DNA of 18,770 bases from NCBI GenBank assembly GCA_905206365.1, contig CAJLHF010000041.1:1-18770 (forward strand), in the 5' to 3' direction. Source of the DNA: an uncultured Sutterella sp. GTDB taxonomy: Bacteria; Pseudomonadota; Gammaproteobacteria; Burkholderiales; Burkholderiaceae_F. A model generated the notes under the pieces. It searched no databases. It was not told the DNA's origin and saw nothing but the letters and a program-made list of their open reading frames with translations. The translations under genes and the position numbers were made by a program. Positions 7,821 through 13,738 of this stretch are shown piece by piece (positions within the stretch are counted from its first letter, which is position 1; each line of letters starts with the position of its first letter).

Positions 7821-9326
7821 ATGCGAAAAACCGTCCTTGCGGCCGCCCTCGCGGCCGTTGCGACCGTTGCGGCCCTCGCTCTTCCGGCCGCTGCGGCCGA
7901 GATGAAACCCGGCACGTACGAAATCGTCACCCGAGGCAACAACGGTCCCTTGACCGTCACGACCACGCTCGGGAAGCACTCGATCGAGAACGTGGTCGTG
8001 GGCGAGAACTTCGAAACCGATTACATCGCATTGCAACCCATGAAGGACGTGGCGGCGAAGATTGTTGCCGATCAGACCCTCTCGGTCGATACTGTGTCGG
8101 GCGCCACGCGCTCGACCACGGCCCTTTTGCGCGCGGTCGGGGAGGCCGTGGAAAAAGCCGGCGGCGATACGGCCGACTTCACGAAGGACACGACCCCGAT
8201 CGATCCGAACACCCTCCCTCTTTCAAGCGTTGAAACGGACGTGGTCGTCGTAGGGGCGGGCGGCACCGGCATGGCGGCCGCCGCCCGTGCGGCCGAACTC
8301 GGCGCCAAAGTGGTGGTACTCGAAAAGATGGGCCTGATCGGCGGCTCCTCCGCGCTTTCGGGCGGCGCCATTGCGGCGGCGGGCTCGAAAGCTCAGGCTC
8401 GTGCGGGGATCGACGATACGCCGGAGGCGTTTGCGAAGCTGTGGCTTGACGATCAGAAGTCGTCCGTCCCCGGAGGCGAAGACGGCTACCCCGAAATCGA
8501 GCGCGTGAAGGCGCTTGCTCGGGAGTCCGCCGCCACCGTCGACTGGCTCGAAGGAACGGTGGGCCTCCGATTCGCCAAACCGCGCCCCTTCGGGTTCGGA
8601 GGTCCCGAGCGCGCTCACGCGCCCGCGGCTTCGCCCGTTCCCGCAAACGGTCGCGGCTCGACCGCGGGCGGGGGCGCCTACGTGATCTCCGCCCTCAAAA
8701 AGTACACGGACGCCCGTGGCGTTCCGGTTCGCACCAACACCGCCGCCTACGAACTCATGACGAATGCGGCGGGCGACGTGACGGGCGTGCGCGCCCACGA
8801 CGGAAAGAACCGCTATGAATTCAAGGCGAAAGCCGTTGTCCTTGCGACGGGGGGCTTTGCACGCAACGTCGAGATGCTTGTCGAACGCGCACCGCGCTGG
8901 GTGACCTTCACGGATTGGACCGCCAGCGCCAAGGGCTCGACCGGGGACGGCCTGCGCATGGCGCTCGATGCGGGTGCCGCGGAAGCCAAGGACAGCTGGA
9001 TGATCGGCCTTTACCTTGTTCCCAAATACCCGATCCTCGCGTCGACCTACACGTCGAAAGACAAGTACAAAGACCGCGTCTTCGTGAACGAACGCGGCGA
9101 GCGCTTCGTCGACGAAAGCCGCCCCTACGTGACGGACCCCGCCGCGATGCAGGGTCAGGTCTGGGCGATCGTCGACGGGAGCGATCCTAAGAAGACCGAA
9201 ATCCTCAAGCGCTACCTCACCTACGACGTGGCCGTTCACGGGGAAAGCTGGAGCGAGCTCGGTCGTCGCATGGCGCTCACCAACCCGAAACTCATAACGC
9301 CGTCGGATGAAGTTCGGCGGCCGTGA
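7821..9326 (+). pseudogene. FMN_bind/FAD_binding_2 reductase, 5' fragment cut by an IS
   Basis: The fragment encodes, in order, a Sec-type signal peptide (MRKTVLAAAL... to about residue 26, AAAAE cleavage region), an FMN_bind domain and an FAD_binding_2 domain. SVDTVSGATRST at 88-99 contains the SGAT flavinylation motif, so Thr96 should carry FMN covalently after ApbE action. The FAD domain opens with the Rossmann GAGGTG at 145-150 and GGSSALSGG. Homologues (fumarate, urocanate and acrylate-type reductases) are extracytoplasmic and reduce unsaturated carboxylates with respiratory electrons. Native coding ends at the Pro codon at 9285-9287. The last 12 codons plus the stop at 9324-9326 come from the inserted element. 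The 3' part resumes at 11490. Removing the element gives 601 residues, a normal family length. The separated halves are unlikely to function. Confidence 0.9.
9293..9304 (+). repeat. Left subterminal inverted repeat of the IS1111-like element
   Basis: CATAACGCCGTC matches the reverse complement of CACGGCGTAATG at 11474-11485 in 10 of 12 positions. It sits about five bases inside the left end. Confidence 0.65.
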
Positions 9327-9340
9327 GTTATCGGTCAAAT

Positions 9341-9372
9341 GGAGCTACGCTCCGTTAGGGGCTTTGCCCCTA
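9341..9372 (+). repeat. Tandem short hairpins in the left end of the IS
   Basis: Two perfect small stems follow each other: GGAGC/GCTCC with a TAC loop (9341-9353) and TAGGGGC/GCCCCTA with a TTT loop (9356-9372). They lie upstream of the ncRNA promoter, so they are not in that transcript. Their role is unknown; recombinase binding or an RNA made from another promoter are both possible. Confidence 0.6.
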
Positions 9373-9413
9373 AAACCCCAGGATATTTGAAACCTGAAAT
9401 TGCCTTGGATTTG

Positions 9414-9443
9414 TTGACAATCCAGAGCCTCAGGTGTTAGCAT
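9414..9443 (+). promoter_or_regulatory. Strong predicted promoter inside the IS left end
   Basis: A consensus TTGACA (9414-9419) is followed after 18 bases by TAGCAT (9438-9443), preceded by TGT, which gives an extended -10. Transcription should start near 9450 and meet a strong terminator within 80 bases, so its main product would be a short RNA rather than transposase mRNA. Confidence 0.65.
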
Positions 9444-9449
9444 GGAAAG

Positions 9450-9528
9450 TGCAGTACAGGGAGGGATCCCGATGATTGCACCTGAAATGAGGGGCCCCGA
9501 CGACTTGCGCCGTCGGGGCCCCTTTTTT
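9450..9528 (+). ncRNA. Candidate IS-encoded guide (bridge/seek) RNA, about 79 nt
   Basis: A short transcription unit is bounded by its own promoter and a near-ideal terminator and holds no plausible ORF. The 5' part can fold as GTGCA pairing with TGCAC around a purine-rich internal loop that contains GGGA/TCCC. The 3' part is the 12-bp terminator stem. IS110-superfamily elements encode a structured RNA in a non-coding flank that pairs with donor and target DNA; position and structure here fit that role. Against it, in IS1111-type elements the RNA is usually in the right flank, and the pairing I can find to the target (AGGGAGG against CCGCCCT, 6 of 7) is too short to be convincing. The alternative is a leader RNA that attenuates transposase expression. 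Confidence 0.45.
9491..9528 (+). terminator. Very strong terminator upstream of the transposase
   Basis: GGGGCCCCGACG and CGTCGGGGCCCC form a perfect 12-bp stem around an 8-base loop, followed by six Ts. It ends the short RNA and would also insulate the transposase gene from read-through of the disrupted host gene. Confidence 0.92.
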
Positions 9529-9554
9529 ACAAACCGCGATCCGGAAATGAAAAT

Positions 9555-9588
9555 GGGGAGAGCCTATCTTCTTCACTAAGCTCTCCCC
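9555..9588 (+). repeat. 9-bp stem-loop just before the transposase start
   Basis: GGGGAGAGC and GCTCTCCCC form a perfect stem around a 16-base pyrimidine-rich loop, ending 34 bases before the transposase ATG. It could control translation of the transposase or be part of an RNA recognised by it. Confidence 0.6.
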
Positions 9589-9622
9589 GTAGCTTCCGAT
9601 CGTACTGATCCGAAACGAAGCT

Positions 9623-10882
9623 ATGCCGAAGTCTACCACCTCTGAAACGAATTCCGCCAATCCTGAAAATGTTGTCATCTCTGACGTGCGACTCGGTAGC
9701 CGAGCCACCGGCGACACGTACCCGCTGGAGTGCAATGCGCCCGCCGGCGTCGAGCCGAAGTACTTCATCGGCATCGACCTGCACTCGAACAACATCGTGT
9801 ACTGCGTGCTGACGCAGGAAAACGGGCAACCCAAGAAGGTCAAGACCGGCAAGGTCTCCTGCAACAACACCAAGGGCATCGCCTCGGTGGCCGAGGCGCT
9901 CCGCCCCTACTGCGAGAACGTGCCGCACTTCGCCGTCGTCGAAGCCACGTACAACTGGTACTGGCTGGCCAACCTCTTTGAGTCGGAAGGTTGGTTCCTT
10001 CGCTTGGCCGATCCCTGCACGGTAAGCCAGGCGAACCTGAAGTACTCGAACGACCATACCGACGCCGCCTATTTGGCCGAGCGTCTGCGCGTTCACTCGC
10101 TCAAAACGTTCCCGATCATGGGAAAGGAGTATCGAGATCTGCGCGATCTGTCTCGGTCCCTCATGGTGCTCAAACAGGACATGGCCCGCCTGAAGATTAC
10201 CGTGGTCAACGAGCTGGCGAATCACTGCTCCGTCCGCGTCCGCATCGACTCGCTCATCAGAGAGCCCCTGAAACTCATTCGCGGCAACGAGAAGAAGCCC
10301 GGGATTTACGAAGAGCTTGATGAGCTTATGTCCAAGATCGTGTACGAATTCGTCCAGTTGCCTGGGACGCACTACATGCTTTGCAGCCAACTGCGGCGAA
10401 TCGTCCGACTGACGCTCGAAGTTGAGAAGCTCGGCGAGTTGCTATTCGGAAAAATGACGGACAGCCCCACGACCCAGGCCCTCAAGACGATCAAGGGGTG
10501 CGGCCCCGTGCTCAGCACGATCATCGCCACCGAAGTCGGTGACATTCGACGCTTCGCTTCGGCCAAGAACTTTCAGTCATACTGCCGTCTGGCCCCAACC
10601 TCCAAGCTCTCCAACGGGAAGAGCAAGGGCCAGGGCAACGCCAAAAACGGAAGCGCCTACCTGAGCTGGGCCTTGACGGAGTTGGCCACGCTCATGGCGA
10701 GATTCAACCCTGAAGTCGGAGCGGAGTTCCAACGATTGCTAGCTCGAGCCGGCGGCTTGCGCGTCAAGGCCATCCGAGCACTCGCGGCCAAGATATCTCG
10801 TGCCATCTTTCACATGCTGCGAAACGGAGAGGTCTTCGACGTCAAGCGCTGCTTCGCACCCCGAAAGACGGAGGCGAAATAA
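9623..10882 (+). CDS. IS110-superfamily transposase (DEDD recombinase, 419 aa)
   Basis: The N-terminal DEDD_Tnp_IS110 domain has a RuvC-like tetrad at FIGIDLHS (Asp52), VVEATYNWYW (Glu107) and SNDHTDAAYLA (Asp144, Asp147). A long helical linker (about 165-280) leads to a C-terminal Transposase_20 domain, with LKTIKGCGPVLSTIIATEVG at 287-306 and LAPTSKLSNGK at 323-333. The nucleophilic Ser of this domain is most likely Ser330 in SNGK. IS110-type enzymes recombine donor and target DNA under direction of a structured RNA and leave no target duplication. At 419 residues the protein is longer than typical members (about 320-400), with an extra N-terminal stretch of about 45 residues. The start is weakly supported: only GAAACGAAG precedes the ATG, so initiation further downstream is possible. 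All catalytic residues are present, so it looks functional. Confidence 0.93.
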   Translation: MPKSTTSETNSANPENVVISDVRLGSRATGDTYPLECNAPAGVEPKYFIGIDLHSNNIVYCVLTQENGQPKKVKTGKVSCNNTKGIASVAEALRPYCENVPHFAVVEATYNWYWLANLFESEGWFLRLADPCTVSQANLKYSNDHTDAAYLAERLRVHSLKTFPIMGKEYRDLRDLSRSLMVLKQDMARLKITVVNELANHCSVRVRIDSLIREPLKLIRGNEKKPGIYEELDELMSKIVYEFVQLPGTHYMLCSQLRRIVRLTLEVEKLGELLFGKMTDSPTTQALKTIKGCGPVLSTIIATEVGDIRRFASAKNFQSYCRLAPTSKLSNGKSKGQGNAKNGSAYLSWALTELATLMARFNPEVGAEFQRLLARAGGLRVKAIRALAAKISRAIFHMLRNGEVFDVKRCFAPRKTEAK

Positions 10883-10975
10883 TCGAACACGCTGACCTGC
10901 ACAGCCTCGGAGGGGGGGTGGTCCGCCACAAGAGACCTTTAGCCCCGAATAGGAGTGCAGACTCAGCGCCTCTTT

Positions 10976-11008
10976 GGCCGCGACGGCGCGCTTAGCGCCG
11001 TCGCGGCC
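10976..11008. repeat. Perfect 14-bp GC-rich inverted repeat
   Basis: GGCCGCGACGGCGC (10976-10989) and GCGCCGTCGCGGCC (10995-11008) flank a 5-base GCTTA loop. There is no T-run on either side, so it is a structural element rather than a terminator. Confidence 0.85.
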
Positions 11009-11026
11009 CCCGTGTCATACGGGGAG

Positions 11027-11065
11027 CCAAATTCAAGCTGTTGCAACCGCATCTCTTGAATTTGG
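11027..11065. repeat. 11-bp inverted repeat with 17-base loop in the IS right flank
   Basis: CCAAATTCAAG and CTTGAATTTGG pair perfectly. The loop contains the palindrome GTTGCAAC. It is notably AT-richer than its surroundings. A large internal loop closed by a stable stem is the shape expected of a DNA-pairing loop in an IS110-type guide RNA, but this is inference. Confidence 0.65.
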
Positions 11066-11400
11066 TTGTATATGCTGAAAGTTTTGTGGAATTCGACCAC
11101 CGTGTGATCCCTCTTCGGGGTGAGCCCTCTTCGTGAGGAGACCTTGCGATTCCTGTAAAAATCCATGGGACACGCGGCGGTAACAGACCGAAGTTTCTGG
11201 CCTCCCGAGCGGAGGTGGGGCCTACGACCGTGGCCGACGCCATCCGGCGCCGGTTGTCGTTTGCCTAGATCCTGATGTGTGCCTGTGTTGAAGTCCCTCG
11301 CGGACGAGCACAACCCACTGAAATACCGTCGACAACATTCACCACGACTGCTTTCAGCCGAAGACGGCCTGATTTGTACCGCACCTATTCGACCTGCCTC

Positions 11401-11445
11401 AAAAACTGTATGGCTGGACGGCTACGCCGTCGTGCCAGTTTTTTT
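11401..11445 (+). terminator. Long hairpin and T-run near the IS right end
   Basis: AAAAACT, GGC and GACGGC pair in turn with GCCGTC, GCC and AGTTTTT around a TAC loop, with small bulges, and the T-run continues to 11445. It would end a transcript from the right flank and, through the A-run, also act on the minus strand. Confidence 0.75.
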
Positions 11446-11473
11446 CACATCCGGGCCTCATACCCTTGACAAG

Positions 11474-11485
11474 CACGGCGTAATG
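11474..11485 (-). repeat. Right subterminal inverted repeat of the IS1111-like element
   Basis: CACGGCGTAATG pairs with the left copy at 9293-9304 (10 of 12). A consensus -35 hexamer TTGACA (11466-11471) lies directly beside it, pointing outward. Confidence 0.65.
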
Positions 11486-11489
11486 TGCG

Positions 11490-11828
11490 TCCGCCCTTGA
11501 AAAGACCATGAACACCTACAACGCCGACTGCGAAAAGGGACGCGATTCGGCTTTCGGGAAGGATCCCGCGTACATGAAGCCTTTCACGACCGGTCCCTTC
11601 TTCGCGGTGCGCGTGCTCCCCGGTACGGGCGGCACGATCGGGGGCGTCGTCACGAACGAACGTTTCCAGGTGCTGCGCCCCGACGGCTCCGTCATCAAGG
11701 GACTCTATGCCGGCGGCGAAATGGCGAACCGCCCCTTCTACGACCGCGTCTATACGTCGGGGACGGGCCTTGCCGTGGCCTACACGTCGGGCCGCATCGC
11801 GGGCGAAAACGCCGCGCGGGAGCACTGA
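11490..11828 (+). pseudogene. FMN_bind/FAD_binding_2 reductase, 3' fragment
   Basis: The fragment reads SALEKTMNTYNADCEKGRD...AGENAAREH and is the C-terminal part of the flavoprotein begun at 7821: the end of the capping domain and the last FAD-binding strand (GLYAGGEMAN, SGRIAGENAA). In tetrahaem/FAD fumarate reductases the segment before it has HHTMGG with a substrate-binding His and the end has GANRLGGNA with a substrate-binding Arg. Here these read GGTIGG and VYTSGTGLA. Fumarate is therefore an unlikely substrate, and another unsaturated carboxylate or a different oxidant is more plausible. An internal ATG at 11508 could initiate a 106-residue peptide, but it has no Shine-Dalgarno and would be only a fragment. 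A terminator follows 25 bases later. Confidence 0.88.
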
Positions 11829-11853
11829 GCTCGAGAGGTTTGCAGAAACCAAA

Positions 11854-11886
11854 CGGGATGCTCGATTTTCGGGCATCCCGCTTTTT
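11854..11886 (+). terminator. Terminator of the split flavoprotein gene
   Basis: CGGGATGC and GCATCCCG pair around an 11-base loop, followed by CTTTTT. Confidence 0.88.
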
Positions 11887-11925
11887 GGATCCATTGCGGG
11901 GCCGCAATCGTCGGAAACGACGGAA

Positions 11926-11940
11926 ACACACACACACACA
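11926..11940. repeat. Short (AC)n microsatellite
   Basis: A run of seven AC units between two terminators. It is a candidate length-variable tract but is not placed within a promoter or gene. Confidence 0.8.
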
Positions 11941-11943
11941 GCA

Positions 11944-11975
11944 AAAGGGCCGCGCCTGACAGGACACGGCCCTTT
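11944..11975. terminator. Second, bidirectional terminator-like hairpin
   Basis: AAAGGGCCG and CGGCCCTTT pair around a 14-base loop. It is flanked by an A on one side and a short T-run on the other, and lies downstream of the flavoprotein terminator. Confidence 0.65.
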
Positions 11976-12010
11976 CGTGCACGAAGCGCGATGGGATCGC
12001 ATTGTGCGGT

Positions 12011-12050
12011 GACCCGCCCTCAGCGGGCTTCAGGTATCCTCAGGTACCTC
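12011..12050 (+). mobile_element. Decayed solo IS200/IS605-like right end
   Basis: The 18 bases at 12033-12050 match 92-109, the tail of the IS right end at the window start, in 16 of 18 positions. As at 74-93, a GC hairpin (CCCGC/GCGGG, 12013-12027) precedes it, although the spacing is longer by about seven bases. No transposase or TnpB remnant is next to it, so it is an orphan end or a solitary guide-RNA-like scaffold. The surrounding spacer 11829-12184 contains only this, the terminators, the AC tract and the stem-loop at 12062-12104. Confidence 0.5.
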
Positions 12051-12061
12051 GCTTGGACCCC

Positions 12062-12104
12062 CTATCGGAAGGCTTCGTGCGGAAACTTTCCTCAGTTCCG
12101 ATAG
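12062..12104. repeat. 9-bp stem-loop with internal palindrome
   Basis: CTATCGGAA and TTCCGATAG pair perfectly around 25 bases that include the palindrome GGAAACTTTCC. It lies directly after the solo IS end and downstream of the minus-strand small membrane protein gene, for which it could form part of a 3' end. Confidence 0.55.
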
Positions 12105-12184
12105 TAGCTCGTTTTTCTTTGTTTGTACAGCTTTTTCTTTTTATCTCCGGAACCTCGAATTGCTCGGGTTCTCCCCCTCGGTCG

Positions 12185-12334
12185 TTACGGGAGGAGCATG
12201 TCGGTACCGACCTCGCATACGCCTCCGATGCACCAACCCATGCCCTTCAACACGATGGCGAGCACGAGCAGGAAGAGAATGAAAAGAAGCGCGCGTCCGC
12301 GTTCACCGGGCTGATGTTCATGGCGGCCTGTCAT
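12185..12334 (-). CDS. Small single-span membrane protein (49 aa)
   Basis: From the ATG at 12334 the product is MTGRHEHQPGERGR, then a hydrophobic segment (ALLFILFLLVLAIVL, about residues 15-29), then a short tail with CIGGVC and an acidic patch. GGAGG lies five bases before the ATG. A well-formed promoter on the same strand lies 123 bases upstream. An ORF extending to 12484 has no support upstream of this ATG. The positive N-terminus suggests the N-terminus is inside and the C-terminal pair of Cys (CxxxxC) outside. I do not recognise a family. It stands alone, not in an operon. Confidence 0.65.
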   Translation of the reverse strand: MTGRHEHQPGERGRALLFILFLLVLAIVLKGMGWCIGGVCEVGTDMLLP

Positions 12335-12456
12335 AGTACCTCCCTTCCTCGGAACCGTCCGTTCCTTCCCTCGCGGAAGAAGCTCCCGATTCCCAAGGTT
12401 TCCTAAGGCTTTTTCCTTACCTTCATTCTCACCGTTTCGCAAAGAACGCGCAAATT

Positions 12457-12484
12457 TTTGTATCCGTTCTTGTCCCACTGTCAA
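12457..12484 (-). promoter_or_regulatory. Predicted promoter of the small membrane protein gene
   Basis: On the minus strand, consensus TTGACA (12484-12479) and TACAAA (12462-12457) are 16 bases apart. The start point near 12450 leaves a purine-rich leader of about 115 bases before the ATG. The rest of the 357-base spacer 12335-12691 holds no gene; TATGCT near 12602 on the + strand may be a -10 for the downstream exporter. Confidence 0.55.
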
Positions 12485-12691
12485 CTACCGACGAGTTCAC
12501 TTTACGTTTGTGCAACTCTCCGATGCGACCTCGATGCCACCCCGAAGCGTTCGGAAAGCACCGTCGGAGCGCCTTTCGGGAGGCTTTCGGACGGTTTTTT
12601 GCTATGCTCGTTGCCGTGCGAATTCCCGGCGGGGCGCGCGTCGTCCCGCCCGCCGAATCTTTACACATTTTTTTGCAGATGCCCCCGCGCC

Positions 12692-13627
12692 ATGAAAAAA
12701 GCTTTCCTGCAACTGCACCTCTCGATTCTGCTCGCCGGTTGGACCGGCATCTTCGGAAAACTCATCGAACTCACGCCCGGCCTCATCGTCTTTTGGCGCA
12801 TCGTCATTGCGGGCGGGCTCTTGTGGCTCTGGGCCTGGTTCACCGGTAGGCTCGAGCGCGTCACGCCGCGCGACCGCATCGGGATCATGCTCGTGGGAGC
12901 GCTCCTCATGTTGCAGTGGACGCTTTTCTACGCGTCGATCAAAGCTTCGAGCGTCTCGATCGGCGTCGTCGCCTTTTCGTCAATCGGCTTTTTCACGGCA
13001 CTGCTCGAGCCCCTCATGACGGGCTCGCGAGTGAAACCCAAGGAGATCCTTTTTTCCTGCCTCACGGTGCTCGGGATCTACCTGATTTTCCACTTCGACA
13101 CCCGCTACCGGCTCGGGATTGCCTTCGGGCTGGCGAGCGCGGCCGCGGCCGCGGCGCTTGCCGTCTTCTTCCGGAAGTACCGCGCGAAGTATTCGTCCGT
13201 CACGGTCATGAGCTGGCAGCTTACGGGCGGTTTCGTTTCGGCGCTTGCCCTTTTGCCCGCGTATCTTGCCCTGATGCCGCCCCAAAACGTGCTCCCGCAG
13301 CCGATCGACTGGCTCTGGCTCGTCATCTTCTCGACCTTCTGCACGCTCGGGATGTACATCCTGCAGATCCAATCGCTTGAAAAGATTTCGGCTTTCACCG
13401 TGAATCTCTCCTACAACCTCGAACCCGTCTATTCGATCGTCCTCGCGATGATCCTCTTCGGGGAAGCGCACGAACTCGGGCTCGAATTCTACGGAGGGCT
13501 GGCACTCATCTGCCTCTCGGTGGCGCTCCAAACGGGAAGCGTCTTGACGACGCAGCGGCGCCTGAAGCGCATTGCCGAGCGCAAAGCACGCGAAGCGCAA
13601 TACCGTGCGGATCCGCCGAACGACTGA
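12692..13627 (+). CDS. EamA/DMT-superfamily transporter (311 aa)
   Basis: This is a ten-helix inner-membrane protein of the drug/metabolite transporter superfamily with two EamA repeats (about residues 6-135 and 150-285). It starts MKKAFLQLHLSILLAGWTGIFGK; the first repeat has PGLIVFWRIVIAGGLL, and the second ends with SYNLEPVYSIVLAMILFGE, a conserved EamA feature. A Lys/Arg-rich C-terminal tail faces the cytosol. Members export amino acids, nucleosides or other metabolites; substrate cannot be inferred. The frame is open upstream to 12458, but the first hydrophobic helix begins directly after the ATG at 12692, which I therefore prefer despite a weak Shine-Dalgarno. A CDS longer by up to 78 codons would have unlikely Cys- and Arg-rich composition. 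Confidence 0.88.
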   Translation: MKKAFLQLHLSILLAGWTGIFGKLIELTPGLIVFWRIVIAGGLLWLWAWFTGRLERVTPRDRIGIMLVGALLMLQWTLFYASIKASSVSIGVVAFSSIGFFTALLEPLMTGSRVKPKEILFSCLTVLGIYLIFHFDTRYRLGIAFGLASAAAAAALAVFFRKYRAKYSSVTVMSWQLTGGFVSALALLPAYLALMPPQNVLPQPIDWLWLVIFSTFCTLGMYILQIQSLEKISAFTVNLSYNLEPVYSIVLAMILFGEAHELGLEFYGGLALICLSVALQTGSVLTTQRRLKRIAERKAREAQYRADPPND

Positions 13628-13738
13628 AGACGACGCGTCCGCGCGCGTGATAATCTTCGGGGCCGAATACTTCGCACCCCAACCCCGAAAAGAAGAACAA
13701 CAGCAACGCTGATACACACATATATAGGAGGATCCACA

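Larger units (their letters stand above)
10883..11400 (+). other. Structured non-coding right flank of the IS1111-like element
   Basis: More than 500 bases after the transposase hold no credible gene but several inverted repeats: a perfect 14-bp stem at 10976-11008 (GGCCGCGACGGCGC, 5-base loop), CCCCGT/ACGGGG at 11008-11024, an 11-bp stem CCAAATTCAAG/CTTGAATTTGG at 11027-11065 with a 17-base loop, and smaller stems at about 11125-11145 and 11200-11255. In IS1111-group elements the guide RNA is normally encoded on this side of the transposase. ORFs of 60-116 codons here lack ribosome-binding sites and family features. Confidence 0.5.
9288..11489 (+). mobile_element. IS110-superfamily element, IS1111-like, inserted in a flavoprotein gene
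   Basis: The element is about 2202 bp with one transposase gene (9623-10882). Boundaries come from the host gene: joining 9287 to 11490 restores an open frame reading Thr-Asn-Pro-Ser-Ala-Leu-Glu-Lys-Thr, as expected for this protein family. CG occurs at both junctions (9286-9287 and 11488-11489), so the ends can shift by up to two bases. There is no target duplication, as is usual for IS110-type elements. Imperfect 12-bp inverted repeats (10/12) lie about 5 bp inside the left end and 4 bp inside the right end, the subterminal arrangement typical of the IS1111 group. Non-coding flanks of about 335 bp and 607 bp are unusually long and full of hairpins. I cannot name the exact element. Confidence 0.88.

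Noticed and set aside
6025..7905. 626-codon plus-strand frame opposite the M20 peptidase
   Set aside because: Antisense to all M20 metal-binding motifs and spanning an intergenic promoter region; no protein features.
10963..11313. 116-codon minus-strand frame in the IS right flank
   Set aside because: No ribosome-binding site or family features, and it runs through the perfect 14-bp stem and 11-bp stem, so structured non-coding DNA explains it better.
9291..11497. IS ends at a shared CT dinucleotide (9291-9292 and 11496-11497), as in IS621-type cores
   Set aside because: It also keeps frame, but the restored protein (NPKLEKT) fits the family less well than NPSALEKT, and the inverted repeat would then touch the left end while lying ten bases from the right end. 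The 9287/11490 junction gives the balanced subterminal spacing.
11490..11828. Independent 106-residue protein from the ATG at 11508
   Set aside because: The sequence is plainly the C-terminal FAD-binding part of the split flavoprotein, and the ATG has no ribosome-binding site.
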